DNA of 64,000 nt from Candidatus Rokuibacteriota bacterium (lineage in GTDB: Bacteria; Methylomirabilota; Methylomirabilia; Rokubacteriales; CSP1-6), in the NCBI GenBank assembly GCA_003221695.1, contig QHSX01000040.1, forward strand, positions 62,001 through 126,000, read 5' to 3'. A program made the position numbers and the translations under genes. Shown in pieces: positions 42,156 through 56,403 of this stretch. Each line of letters begins with the position of its first letter. The first letter of the stretch is position 1. A model generated the notes under the pieces. That model searched no databases, had not been told where the DNA came from, and worked only from the letters and a program-made list of their open reading frames with translations.

Positions 42156-43454
42156 GTGACCTATGCCGAGGCGGTCGCTCGCCTGCTCGCCCTGCGCGGC
42201 GGCGAGCACGCGGGGATGCGCCCGGGGCTCGAGCGGATCGAGGCGCTGCTCGCGGCGTTGGGCCATCCCGAGCGGCGCTACCGGCTCGTCCAGGTCGGGG
42301 GCACGAACGGCAAGGGGTCGGTGGCGGCGATGCTGGCGGCGATCCTCAAGGCCGGCGGCCACCGCGTCGGTCTCTACACCTCGCCCCACCTCGTCTCGTT
42401 TCGCGAACGGATCCGCGTGAGCGGCGAGCCCATCTCGGAGGACAGCGTGGTCGACGGCGTGGAGGCGCTCGGCACTCTGATCGCGCGTCTCGACGCCACC
42501 ATGTTCGAGGCGGCGACCGCGCTCGCGCTCGACCACTTCGCGCACGAGGCGGTGGACGTCGCGGTGCTCGAGGTCGGTCTCGGCGGGAGACTCGACGCGA
42601 CGACCGTCGGCGTCCCGGCCGTCAGCGTCGTCACGCGCATCGACCTCGACCACCAGGCGGTGCTCGGGTCCACGCTCGCGGCGATCGCCGCCGAAAAGGC
42701 GGCGATCATCCGTGCAGGCGTCGCCATCGTGGCGTCGCAGGCACCCGAGGCGATGGCGGTGCTCCTCCGGCACGCGGCCGCGGTCGGCGTGCCGCTCCTC
42801 TCCGCCGGGCGCGATCTGTTCGTGACGGTCGAGCACCGTGACCTCGACGGGCAGCGGATCGGCTGCGCCGGGCCGGGCTGGTCCCTATCGCCCCTCACGC
42901 TCGGCATGCTCGGGAGCTTCCAACCCGAGAACGCCCTCCTCGCGGTCGCGGCGGCCCGCGCCCTCGGCGTCGGCGCCGCCGCGATCGGCCAGGGACTCGC
43001 GCGCGCCCGGTGGCCGGGACGCTTCCAGGTCCTCGCGCGTGACGGCGGATGGCTCGTCCTCGACGGCGCGCACAACCCCGGCGGTGCCCGTGCGCTCGTC
43101 AGCTCCCTCCGGGACTATTTCGGCTCCACCGCCGTCACGTTCGTGGTGGGGATCCTGCGGGACAAAGACGCTCCCGCGATCCTGGCCGAGCTGGCACCGC
43201 TCGCCCGCCGGCTCATCCTGACCGCGTCGTCCAACCCCCGCGCGACCGACCCGCCGGCGCTCCGCGCGGCCGTCCCGCCCGCCGTCGGGGGCGTCGAGCT
43301 CGCCGCGTCCCCCGTCGAGGCCCTCGCGATGGCTGGCCGGCCGCCGTCCGCCCCGGTCGTGTGCGTCGCCGGCTCGCTCTCCCTCATCGGCGACGTGTGG
43401 AGACACCTCGCGGGGAGCGATGACCCAGTTAATATGATGGGGTCCCCTTTCTGA
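42156..43454 (+). CDS. folC: bifunctional folylpolyglutamate / dihydrofolate synthase
   Basis: 432 aa Mur-ligase-like enzyme adding glutamate to (dihydro)folate. The P-loop is VGGTNGKGSVAAM (about 47-59). LYTSPHLVSFRERIRVSGEPI is the folate/omega-loop signature. VGLGGRLDATTV and VTRIDLDHQAVLGSTLAAIA-KA carry the Mg ligand residues, and LDGAHNPGGARAL (about 300) the glutamate domain. GTG start. Length is near E. coli FolC (422). Follows accD as in many Proteobacteria. Confidence 0.96.
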   Translation: MTYAEAVARLLALRGGEHAGMRPGLERIEALLAALGHPERRYRLVQVGGTNGKGSVAAMLAAILKAGGHRVGLYTSPHLVSFRERIRVSGEPISEDSVVDGVEALGTLIARLDATMFEAATALALDHFAHEAVDVAVLEVGLGGRLDATTVGVPAVSVVTRIDLDHQAVLGSTLAAIAAEKAAIIRAGVAIVASQAPEAMAVLLRHAAAVGVPLLSAGRDLFVTVEHRDLDGQRIGCAGPGWSLSPLTLGMLGSFQPENALLAVAAARALGVGAAAIGQGLARARWPGRFQVLARDGGWLVLDGAHNPGGARALVSSLRDYFGSTAVTFVVGILRDKDAPAILAELAPLARRLILTASSNPRATDPPALRAAVPPAVGGVELAASPVEALAMAGRPPSAPVVCVAGSLSLIGDVWRHLAGSDDPVNMMGSPF

Positions 43455-43474
43455 CGGGGACGTTCCAGATACCG

Positions 43475-45682
43475 ATGCGAGGTCTCTCCGCGGCCACGCT
43501 CCTCCTCGCCGGCGCCCTCCTCGCCGGTCCGCTCCCCTCGGCGGCCCTGGCGCCCGGCCCGGTGACCGTGCGGACCAATGGCGACGTCACAATCCTGGCG
43601 GATCGGATCGAGGAGGTCGCCTCTGACAACCTCCTTGTCGCCACCGGCAACGTGGAGGTCTCGCGGGGGACCGCGCGCCTGCTGGCCGACCGCGTGGAGC
43701 TGAACCGCGACACCGGCGACGTGGTCGCGCAGGGGCGCGTGATCTTCTACGACGGCGACGACCAGCTCACGGGTGAGCGCATCGAGTACAACGTGAGGAC
43801 CGGCACCGGTGTCATCTACCGTGGTCGGATCCTCGTCGCGCCCGCGTACCGGATCGCCGGCGAGCGCCTCGAACGAGTCGGCGAGAGCGTCTACCACGTC
43901 CGCCGCGGGATTTTCACGACGTGCGAGGACGACGGGTCGCCCGCGTGGTCCTTCCGCTTCGGCTCGGCCACCGCGGACCTCGAGGACCTGATCTACGGGA
44001 CGAACGCGTCCTTCTGGGCCAAGGGCGTTCCGCTGATTCCCTTCTTCCCGTTCTTTGCCGCGGCGATCCGGCGCGAGCGCCAGACCGGCCTCCTGCCGCC
44101 CGTGTTCGGGACGTCGGGCCGGCGCGGGTTCTTCGCCGAGATGCCGTTCTTCTGGGCGATCTCGGACAGCCAGGACGCCACGCTCGGGCTCGACTTCTTC
44201 GAGCGACGCGGCGTCGGCGGCTCGGCGGAGTACCGGTACATCCTGTCGGAGGGGCAGCGCGGCACCCTCGGAGGGTTCTGGGTGCACGAGAGCATGCAGC
44301 ACGGCGACGACCGGGGCTGGGGACGGCTCTCCCACGACTGGCAGATCGCGCCCGGGTTCCAGTTCCGCGCGGACCTCAACGGCGTGTCCGACGACGGCGT
44401 GCTCCGACTCTACGAAGACTCACTCCAGCGGCGGGCGGCGCAGCGGGCCGAGTCCAACGTGTCCCTCACGCGGACGTTGCAGGACTGGAACGTCGTGGGC
44501 CGCGTCTTCGTCTACCAGGACCTCACGACGCCGGACCCGGTCGAGCTCCAGCGGCTGCCCGAGCTGTCGGTCCAGGGCGTGCGGCAACCGTTCCCGGGAC
44601 TCCCCGGCCTCCTCTACCAGGTCGACGCGAGCGCCGTCCACTTCTACCGTGAGCTCGGCTCCGACGGCACGCGGGCCGACCTGCGGCCGCGGCTGTCGAG
44701 GCCGATCCCGCTCGCGGGGTACGCCACCGTGACGCCGTTCGCCGGCGGGCGCGTGACCGCCTACGACCGGACGGTCAGGAGCATCGGGATCACGCACGAC
44801 GTCTTGGTCGAGCACACCGACGACACCGCGCGCGTCCGGCAGCTCGCCGAGTTCGGCGCCGACTTCGAGACCCGCGCCGCACGCGTCTACGCCCTCGGCG
44901 GCGCGGCGGGCCTCGACGCGCTCCTGCACTCGATCGAGCCGCGCGTGCACTACATTCGCGTCGTCGGCAAGAACTTCTACAGCCTGCCGATCTGGGACGA
45001 GCATGTCGACCGGGTCCCGGAGGGGAACTGGCTCGAGTACTCGGTCACGAACCGGCTGCGCGGGCGGACGGTGAGCCCGGAGGGCACGGAGCCCGAGCGG
45101 CTGGAGCTCACCCGGTTCACCCTGGCCCACGCGTACGATCTCGAGGGCCGGCGCTGGGGAAACCTCGCGGGTGACCTCACCGTCCAAGCAACCAAGGTAC
45201 TTCGCTTGCGGGGCGATGTAAGCTACAACGTTGAGCATGGGACGTTCGTCGCGGGGACCACGGACATGGCGGTGACCCTGCCCGTCGTGACGGCCACCGT
45301 CGGGACGCGCTTCGACCGCCGGGTGCCGTTCGTCCCGGACTGGGTCGAGATCCCGGGCACCTACAACCCGGGCCTCGCGGTCCTGGACCGCCCGAACGTG
45401 AACTTCCTCGAGGGGAGCCTCTCCGTGGAGGTCTCGAAGAACCTCGTCCTCCGCGTCAGGACCAACTACGACGCGCGCACGGACACCTTCGTCGAGAGCC
45501 GCTTCGGCGCCGACTTCAAGCTCCAGTGCTGGGCGCTCCTGGTCGAGTACGTCAACCGCAGTCCCGAGTTCGCCGGCAAGACGGCCGACAACGAGTTCCG
45601 CTTCTCGCTCAACCTGCTTGGCGTGGGGGGCGTGCTGTCGACGCGGCTCGGCGCGAGCGACTCGGGAGCCCGCCTCAAGTGA
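43475..45682 (+). CDS. lptD: LPS-assembly protein LptD
   Basis: 735 aa outer-membrane beta-barrel that inserts LPS into the outer leaflet. Signal peptide at 1-24 (GLSAATLLLAGALLAGPLPS). The N-terminal OstA/LptA-like domain (about 35-125) has the repeating pattern ILADRIEEV, ATGNVEVSRG, LLADRVELN, VVAQGRVIF. The long C-terminal region (about 190-735) of alternating strands fits the LptD barrel, e.g. GVPLIPFFPFFAAAIRRERQ and GLLPPVFGTSGRRGFFAEMP. A TATGAT box at 43433-43438 could serve as a -10, without a clear -35. E. coli LptD is 784 aa. Cysteines are few, so disulfide pairing differs from E. coli. Confidence 0.93.
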   Translation: MRGLSAATLLLAGALLAGPLPSAALAPGPVTVRTNGDVTILADRIEEVASDNLLVATGNVEVSRGTARLLADRVELNRDTGDVVAQGRVIFYDGDDQLTGERIEYNVRTGTGVIYRGRILVAPAYRIAGERLERVGESVYHVRRGIFTTCEDDGSPAWSFRFGSATADLEDLIYGTNASFWAKGVPLIPFFPFFAAAIRRERQTGLLPPVFGTSGRRGFFAEMPFFWAISDSQDATLGLDFFERRGVGGSAEYRYILSEGQRGTLGGFWVHESMQHGDDRGWGRLSHDWQIAPGFQFRADLNGVSDDGVLRLYEDSLQRRAAQRAESNVSLTRTLQDWNVVGRVFVYQDLTTPDPVELQRLPELSVQGVRQPFPGLPGLLYQVDASAVHFYRELGSDGTRADLRPRLSRPIPLAGYATVTPFAGGRVTAYDRTVRSIGITHDVLVEHTDDTARVRQLAEFGADFETRAARVYALGGAAGLDALLHSIEPRVHYIRVVGKNFYSLPIWDEHVDRVPEGNWLEYSVTNRLRGRTVSPEGTEPERLELTRFTLAHAYDLEGRRWGNLAGDLTVQATKVLRLRGDVSYNVEHGTFVAGTTDMAVTLPVVTATVGTRFDRRVPFVPDWVEIPGTYNPGLAVLDRPNVNFLEGSLSVEVSKNLVLRVRTNYDARTDTFVESRFGADFKLQCWALLVEYVNRSPEFAGKTADNEFRFSLNLLGVGGVLSTRLGASDSGARLK

Positions 45683-46773
45683 TCCCGTTCATCGACCTGA
45701 CCCGCCAGCACGCGGCGCTCCGGACGGAGCTTCTCGCGGCGATGGCGGGCGTGCTCGACCGGAGCGAATTCGTCCTGGGCGGCGAGGGGCGGGTGCTCGA
45801 GCAGGAGCTCGCTCTCACGTGCGGCGTCCGCCACGCGGTCGGCGTCGCGTCCGGCACGGACGCGCTCCGCCTGGCGCTCGCGGCGCTTGGCGTCGGGCCC
45901 GGCGACGAGGTCCTGACGCCGGCGTTCTCCTTCGTCGCCTCGGCCTCGACGATCGTGATGGCGGGTGCCACGCCCGTCTTCGTGGACATCGATCCGGCGA
46001 CCTACACGCTCGACGTCCGGGCGGCGGAGCGCGCGCTGACCCCGCGCACGCGCGCGATCGTCCCCGTGCACCTCTACGGCCACCCCGCGCCGATGGACGC
46101 GATCGTGGCCTTCGCCGGGCGGCACGGGCTCGTCGTCCTCGAGGACGCCGCGCAGGCCATCGGCGCGACGTGGGCCGGGAGACCAGTTGGGAACTGGGGA
46201 GACGCGGCGTGCGTCTCGTTCTATCCGACGAAGAACCTCGGCGCGTGCGGCGACGGGGGGATGGTGCTGACCGACCGTGACGACGTCGCGGAGCGCGTGC
46301 GGCGGCTCAGGCACCACGGTGACGGCGGCCGCTACCGCCACGTGGAGCTCGGTTACGCGAGCCGGCTCGACGAGCTCCAGGCGGCCGTCCTCCGCGTCAA
46401 GTGGAGACGGCTCGGGGAGTGGACGGAGCGCCGACGACGGCTCGCGGCCCGGTACGGTGATCTCCTCCGCGACCTGCCGCTCGGGCTCCCGGTGGAGCGT
46501 CGGGAGGCGCGGCACGTCTATCACCTCTTCACCGTCCGCCACGCGCAGCGCGACGCGTTCGCCAAGGCGCTCGCCGACCTGGGCGTGGGGACCGGGGTGT
46601 ACTATCCCCTCGCCGTGCCGAATCAGCCCATGTTCGGCGGAGACGAGCGGCGGTTCCCCGAGGCGTGGCGCGCCGCGCGCGAGGTGCTGTCGCTGCCGTG
46701 CTTCGCGGAGCTCGGCGACGAGGAAGTCGACACGGTGGCGGCCGCCGCCCGGAAAGCGTGCGAGGCGATATGA
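45679..46773 (+). CDS. DegT/DnrJ/EryC1 family sugar aminotransferase (WbpE/ArnB-like)
   Basis: 364 aa, GTG start in a GTGA overlap with lptD. FIDLTRQHAALRTEL and LGGEGRVLEQEL are the typical N-terminus; SGTDALRLALAALGVGPGDEV binds the cofactor phosphate region; VLEDAAQAIGATW carries the pyridine Asp; the Schiff-base Lys is in SFYPTKNLGACGDGG. Late motif VYYPLAVPNQPMF matches the WbpE/WlbC group that aminates 3-keto-UDP-uronates. Coupled to the next gene, a UDP-sugar dehydrogenase, this suggests synthesis of an amino-uronic acid donor. Confidence 0.93.
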   Translation: MIPFIDLTRQHAALRTELLAAMAGVLDRSEFVLGGEGRVLEQELALTCGVRHAVGVASGTDALRLALAALGVGPGDEVLTPAFSFVASASTIVMAGATPVFVDIDPATYTLDVRAAERALTPRTRAIVPVHLYGHPAPMDAIVAFAGRHGLVVLEDAAQAIGATWAGRPVGNWGDAACVSFYPTKNLGACGDGGMVLTDRDDVAERVRRLRHHGDGGRYRHVELGYASRLDELQAAVLRVKWRRLGEWTERRRRLAARYGDLLRDLPLGLPVERREARHVYHLFTVRHAQRDAFAKALADLGVGTGVYYPLAVPNQPMFGGDERRFPEAWRAAREVLSLPCFAELGDEEVDTVAAAARKACEAI

Positions 46774-48080
46774 AGTCCATAGCGGAGACGCTCAAACAGC
46801 GACTCGCGGCGACGCCCACCGTCGGCGTCATCGGACTCGGGTACGTGGGCCTGCCGCTGGCCGTGGCGTTCGCCGAGTCCGGCGCGACCGTGATCGGCGT
46901 GGACGTCGATCCCGCCCGCGTGGCGCGGGTCCGCGCGGGCGAGAGCTTCGTCGAGGACGTGCCGGCCAGCACGCTCGCCCGCCTGGTCACGGCGAAGAGC
47001 CTGACCGCGACCGACGACATCGCCGCCCTCAAGGACGCGGATGCGATCCTCATCTGTGTCCCCACGCCCCTCGGCAAGTCGAAGGAGCCCGACATCTCCT
47101 ACATCGTGAGCGCCGCCGACGCGATCGCTCGCGTGATCCACGGCGGCCAGCTCGTCGTGCTCGAGTCGACGACGTACCCCGGCACGACGCAGGAGATCCT
47201 GCTGCCCCGCTTCGAGGCCCGCGGGCTCAGGGCCGGGGAGGACTTCTTCCTCGCGTTCTCGCCCGAGCGGATCGATCCGGGAAACCGCCGCTACACGCTA
47301 CGGGAGATCCCCAAGGTGGTGGGCGGCCTCACGCCGGCGTGCCGGGAGCTGACGATGACGCTCTACGCGCGTGTCGCGCGGCAGGTCGTCCCGGTGTCCG
47401 GGCCAGAGACGGCCGAGATGGTCAAGCTCTTCGAGAACACGTTCCGCTCCGTCAACATCGCCCTGGTGAACGAATTCGCGATCATGTGTCGGCGCCTTGG
47501 CCTCTCGGTCTGGGAGGTGATCGGCGCCGCGGCGACGAAGCCGTTCGGCTTCATGCCGTTCTATCCCGGCCCGGGCCTCGGCGGGCACTGTTTACCATCC
47601 GATCCCCACTACCTCTCCTGGCGGGTGCGCCTCGAGGGCTACGAGCCGCGCTTCATCGCGTTCGCCGACGAGATCAACCGCCAGATGCCGACGTACGTCG
47701 TGCAGCTCATCACCGACGCGCTCAACGAGCGTGGTCGCTCCGTCCGCGGCGCGCGCATCCTCGTCCTCGGCGTGGCCTACAAGGCGAACGTCGCCGACAC
47801 GCGCGACTCGCCTGCGATCGAGATCCTCCAGACCCTCCTCGCGAAGGGCGCCGCGGTCGCCTACCACGACCCGTTCGTGCCGTTGCTTCCGCTCGACCGG
47901 ACGACGCTCGAGTCGATCGCCTGGGGCGACGCCGAGCTCGCCGGTCGCGACGTGGTGCTGGTCCTCACGCCGCACGAGGGGTACGACTGGGCGGCGATCG
48001 TGCGGGAGGCGCCTCTCGTGGTCGACACCCGCAACGCGACCGCGGGAGTGCCGCCCGCGCCGCACGTCATCCGACTCTAG
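46770..48080 (+). CDS. UDP-N-acetylhexosamine (UDP-sugar) 6-dehydrogenase, WbpA/WecC-like
   Basis: 436 aa NAD-dependent enzyme oxidising C6 of a UDP-sugar to the uronic acid. NAD-binding GVIGLGYVGLPLAVAFA (about 19-35) is followed by IGVDVD. The middle domain has CVPTPLGKSKEPDISYI, LESTTYPGTT and FLAFSPERIDPGN. Catalytic Cys274 lies in GPGLGGHCLPSDPHY, and the C-terminal UDP-binding domain contains LGVAYKANVADTRDSPA. The HCLPSDP form and SPERIDPGN favour UDP-GlcNAc/ManNAc dehydrogenases over UDP-glucose dehydrogenase. ATGA overlap with the aminotransferase. Ends 16 bp from the end of the minus-strand pseudogene. Confidence 0.94.
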   Translation: MKSIAETLKQRLAATPTVGVIGLGYVGLPLAVAFAESGATVIGVDVDPARVARVRAGESFVEDVPASTLARLVTAKSLTATDDIAALKDADAILICVPTPLGKSKEPDISYIVSAADAIARVIHGGQLVVLESTTYPGTTQEILLPRFEARGLRAGEDFFLAFSPERIDPGNRRYTLREIPKVVGGLTPACRELTMTLYARVARQVVPVSGPETAEMVKLFENTFRSVNIALVNEFAIMCRRLGLSVWEVIGAAATKPFGFMPFYPGPGLGGHCLPSDPHYLSWRVRLEGYEPRFIAFADEINRQMPTYVVQLITDALNERGRSVRGARILVLGVAYKANVADTRDSPAIEILQTLLAKGAAVAYHDPFVPLLPLDRTTLESIAWGDAELAGRDVVLVLTPHEGYDWAAIVREAPLVVDTRNATAGVPPAPHVIRL

Positions 48081-48095
48081 TCGGGCACCATCGAA

Positions 48096-48885
48096 TTAGC
48101 GCGCCAAGGGGTGCAAGACGTCGATCGCCCAGCCCACGTCCAGGCGCTCCCCCAGCCACCCCGGCGTGGTGGTTCGCGCGTTCAGGACAACCCCCTCGGC
48201 ATCGTGCTGTCCGGCGGAATCGTGCGTGTCCGGGCCCCGACCTCCAGCAGGCGCCCGTCTGCGTCGTGGCGCATCACGACCCGGCTCGCGTCGCACGCCT
48301 GGGGTGCACCCCTAAAGTGAGACACGGAAACTAAGGAAAGTCGTCGTTAAGCGCGGTTCACCGCATGCTCGTTCCGCCGTAGGACCATGACTGGCGCCAC
48401 CGTCGCTTCAAAGTCGGCCGGCGCCAGGTAGCTGAGGGCGGAGTGGAGGCGCTGCCGATTGTAGACGTCTTCGTCGATGCCGTGATGGAGCGCGCTCTCG
48501 GCGAGCAAGGCGAGGGCGTCGGCGGATCGGCCTCCGGCGCCTGGTCGAGGGCGCCGACCTCGGGGGCTAGTCGCCCTCGGACCCTCACGGTGCCGTCCTC
48601 ATCTGGATACACGTGCAGCGCTCGGCCGGCGTGCTGGTGGTCGTCCTCTCGAGCCTCGGCCTTGCGGTCCACCCGACGCCAGCCTCGCACGATCCGCTCG
48701 ACGTGCGCGGCGGTGCCGGCGCGGCCCACTGCCAGTAGCCGCGCCTCGGTCTCCGGGGTAGCCACGCGGGTCAACTCCCTGACCTTGGCGTAGGACAGCT
48801 CGCCGCGGGCGAGCGCGCGCGACAGCAGCGGCAGCATGCCGAGCGCGCGCGCCACCCGGACGTGCTCCCGGGCCGGTCGAGCGAG
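48096..48885 (-). pseudogene. decayed DUF222 / HNH endonuclease-family gene
   Basis: Four pieces in minus-strand order match successive parts of DUF222-HNH proteins. Piece one starts at REHVRVARALGMLPLLSRAL and includes RGELSYAKVRELTRVATPET (5' end missing). Piece two, ADALALLAESALHHGID (48523-48473), is in another frame after a shift near 48525-48545. Piece three, CDASRVVMRHDADGRLLEVG then ARTRTIPP (48295-48215), lies beyond the IS scar. Piece four, LGERLDVGWAIDVLHPLAR (to 48096), is the natural C-terminus in yet another frame. The central HNH zinc/nuclease part has been deleted. So the gene lost both its start and its catalytic site and cannot make a working nuclease. These 13E12-like families are typically multicopy and associated with genome plasticity. 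Confidence 0.85.
48301..48472 (-). mobile_element. IS3-family insertion sequence scar (3' end of transposase orfB)
   Basis: On the minus strand YNRQRLHSALSYLAPADFEA, ending in stop TAA at 48349-48347, is the C-terminal signature of IS3-family OrfB (rve_3 region). It is fused in frame to a DUF222 piece just upstream. After the stop, about 45 nt lead to GGGGTGCACCCC (48301-48312, a palindrome), where nuclease-like sequence resumes at 48298. This is consistent with the element's right terminal end. No left end, orfA or DDE domain remains, so it is immobile. Confidence 0.75.
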
Positions 48886-49283
48886 CGCGTGTCCATGGCG
48901 AGTCCCCCTTCTGCGGCTGGGGCGACACCCGAGTTTCGGAGCCACCGGGGAGACGCGCCCAGCGGCGATCGCGGCCCGATCGACATTTTTTCGACGAACG
49001 CATCCGAGACGCCTTCTCCGGGCGGTGATGGACCGCTGGGGCGGGATTTATCAGAGGCTGCCGCCACGCGGCGACTGCCCACGCAGAAGCTGTCAAGCGG
49101 AAATCGTCGGCGACTCGCCGCCGTCCCGGACGATCATCAAGTTCTTCGCGCGGGAGCTCGAACAGTAGCGCGTCCGACACGGCGCCCGGCCGGGCGCCGG
49201 CGCGTGGCTGGAGTAGAATAGCGGCGTGAGAGGCCAGGTCGCGATCCGCTCGTCCGCTGCGCGCCGTCCGCGTCGGGACTGAC
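48886..49283. other. 398-nt gap upstream of gltX; perfect 18-bp palindrome
   Basis: No supported gene. The left part may be the degraded start of the nuclease pseudogene. GGCGCCCGGCCGGGCGCC (49181-49198) is a perfect palindrome. TAGAAT (49214-49219), resembling a -10 box, follows 15 bp later and would give a leader of about 57 nt to the gltX GTG. A convincing -35 is not seen; the palindrome occupies its expected place, as an operator might. Confidence 0.4.
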
Positions 49284-50702
49284 GTGAGCGGTACCGTCCG
49301 TGTGCGCTTCGCACCGAGCCCGACGGGCCACCTCCACGTGGGCGGCGCGCGCACGGCGCTGTTCAACTGGCTCTACGCGCGCCACCACCGCGGCGCCTTC
49401 ATTCTGAGAATCGAGGACACCGACCGCTCGCGCTCGACCGATGCGAACATCGCCGCGATTGTCGAGGCGCTCGAGTGGCTCAGCCTGGACTGGGACGAGG
49501 GACCGCCGACGCCGGGCTATCGCCAGACCGAGCGCCTCGCGATCTACCGCGAGCACGCCGAGTGGCTCTTCGCCGCGGGCCGCGCCTACTACTGCGATTG
49601 CGCGCCCGAGCAACTGGAGCGCGAGCGACGGGCCGCGCAGGCGCGCAAGGAGACCTTCCGGTACTCGGGGCGGTGTCGCGATCGCGGCCTCGCCGCGGGC
49701 GCGCTCCGCCTCAGGATCCCGGACGAGGGCGCGACGATCGTGAACGACCTGATCCACGGTCCGGTGACGTTCGATCACCGCCAGCTCGACGACTGGATCC
49801 TCGTCCGCACCGAGGGGACGCCCACGTACAACTTCTGCGTCGTCGTGGACGACGTCACGATGCGGATCACCCACGTGATCCGCGGGAACGATCACCTGCC
49901 GAACACGCCCAAGCAAATCCTCTGCTACGAGGCTCTCGGCTACCCGCTCCCCGAGATGGCGCACGTCTCGATGATCCTAGGGCCGGATCGGAGCCGGCTC
50001 TCCAAGCGCCACGGCGCGACCTCCGTCCAGGCCTTCCGCGACGCCGGCATCCCCGCTGAGGCGATGGTCAACTACCTGGCCCGTCTGGGCTGGTCCCACG
50101 GCGACCAGGAGATCTTCACGCGGGAAGAGCTGATCGAGCTCTTCGACATCAAGGACGTCGCCTCCTCCGGCGCCGTCTTCGACCACGCAAAGCTCGAGTG
50201 GCTCTCGCACCAGTGCATCAAGCGGATGGACGCGGACCGGCTCGCGGCCGCGGTGGCGCCGTTCTTCCCGGCCGTCGGGCTCGCGGTACCCCGCGACCGC
50301 GAGTACGTCGCGCGCGTGCTGCCGACGCTCAGGGAGCGTGGGAAGACGTTCCGCGAGCTGCTCGAGGTTGGCCGCTTCTACTTCGAACGTCCCCGTGACT
50401 ATGCGCGGGAGGCGGCGGACACGTACTTCACCGAGACGGGTGCCGGGCGGCTCGCGGCGCTCATCGCGCGGCTCGAGGCGCTGCCGAGCTTCACCCCCGA
50501 CACGCTGGAGCGCGCGTACCGCGACCTGGGCGCGGAGCTCGGGCTCAAGCTCGTCGATCTGGCCCAGCTCACCCGCCTGGCGCTCTCCGGCGGGACGGCG
50601 TCGCCACCCCTGTTCGAGGTCCTCGCCCTCCTGGGGCGCGAGGAGGCGCTCGCGCGTCTCCGCGCGGCTCAGGACTGGATCATCGCGCGGAGACGGTCGT
50701 GA
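49284..50702 (+). CDS. gltX: glutamyl-tRNA synthetase
   Basis: 472 aa class I aminoacyl-tRNA synthetase, one residue longer than the E. coli enzyme. The HIGH-equivalent is in PSPTGHLHVGGARTALFNW (about 9-27) and the KMSKS-equivalent is SRLSKRHGA (about 236-244). HVIRGNDHLPNTPKQILCYE (about 193-212) matches the active-site region. The C-terminal half is the all-helical anticodon-binding cage. It may charge tRNA-Glu only or also tRNA-Gln (non-discriminating); the window has no gatCAB or glnS to decide. GTG start; stop overlaps the next gene. Confidence 0.97.
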   Translation: MSGTVRVRFAPSPTGHLHVGGARTALFNWLYARHHRGAFILRIEDTDRSRSTDANIAAIVEALEWLSLDWDEGPPTPGYRQTERLAIYREHAEWLFAAGRAYYCDCAPEQLERERRAAQARKETFRYSGRCRDRGLAAGALRLRIPDEGATIVNDLIHGPVTFDHRQLDDWILVRTEGTPTYNFCVVVDDVTMRITHVIRGNDHLPNTPKQILCYEALGYPLPEMAHVSMILGPDRSRLSKRHGATSVQAFRDAGIPAEAMVNYLARLGWSHGDQEIFTREELIELFDIKDVASSGAVFDHAKLEWLSHQCIKRMDADRLAAAVAPFFPAVGLAVPRDREYVARVLPTLRERGKTFRELLEVGRFYFERPRDYAREAADTYFTETGAGRLAALIARLEALPSFTPDTLERAYRDLGAELGLKLVDLAQLTRLALSGGTASPPLFEVLALLGREEALARLRAAQDWIIARRRS

Positions 50703-51333
50703 GGCTCCTGCTGGTCCGGCACGGCCAATCGGAGTGGAACCAGGTGCGGCGCTTCCAGGGCGCCCACGACGTCGGCCTCTCCGACACCGGGCGGGTCCAG
50801 GCCGAGGCGCTGGGGCGTGCGGTCCGGCGCGGCTATCGCGTGGCCACCGCCTATGTGAGCCCGATGCGCCGCGCCCTGGAGACGGCCGAGATCGCGCTCG
50901 CGGGGACCGCGATCCCGCGGGTCCCACTGCCGGATCTCCGCGAGCTCTCGCTCGGGGAGTGGGAGGGACGCACGGTGGACGAGGTCCGCGCCCTCCACGG
51001 GGACCCGTTTCACGCGTGGGTCCGCGCACCGCTCGACTGCCCGCCGCCCGGTGGCGAGGCGCTCCCGGAGGTCTCGGCCCGGGTGCGGCGCGCCATCGCG
51101 CGGATCGGCGAAGACCATCGGAACGGCGATGACGTGCTGGTCGTCGCGCACGGCGGCGTGATCAGCGTCTACCTCTGCCATCTGCTGGGCGTCTCGTTCA
51201 ACGCGCTCTGGCGGCTCCGCATCGACAACGGCTCGCTGTCGATCGCCGAGCCCCCGCGGCTCGTCTCCGTGAATGACACCACCCATCTCCCGCCGGTGCC
51301 GCGGAGCGCGTGGTTCGACGAGTCGAGGGCACC

Positions 51334-51337
<4 letters not shown>
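50699..51337 (+). CDS. histidine phosphatase (phosphoglycerate mutase-like) family protein
   Basis: 212 aa, GTG start in a GTGA overlap with gltX. LLVRHGQSEWN (about 3-13) holds the catalytic His; VSPMRRALETAEIAL and LRELSLGEWEGRTVDEV supply the Arg and Glu; VVAHGGVIS (about 149) the second His. This is the GpmB/CobC-type branch. Substrates range from phosphoglycerate to alpha-ribazole phosphate or other phosphoesters and cannot be assigned from sequence. Its neighbours (gltX, phosphate symporter) give no strong hint. Confidence 0.9.

Positions 51338-56399
<5,062 letters not shown>

Positions 56400-56403
<4 letters not shown>

Noticed and set aside
41866-42159. 97-codon open frame between accD and folC
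   Set aside because: Arg/Pro/Ala-rich with no homology pattern; likely chance frame in GC-rich DNA.
48862-49221. 119-codon plus-strand open frame in the gap before gltX
   Set aside because: No ribosome site, no family, and it overlaps the relic nuclease piece on the other strand.
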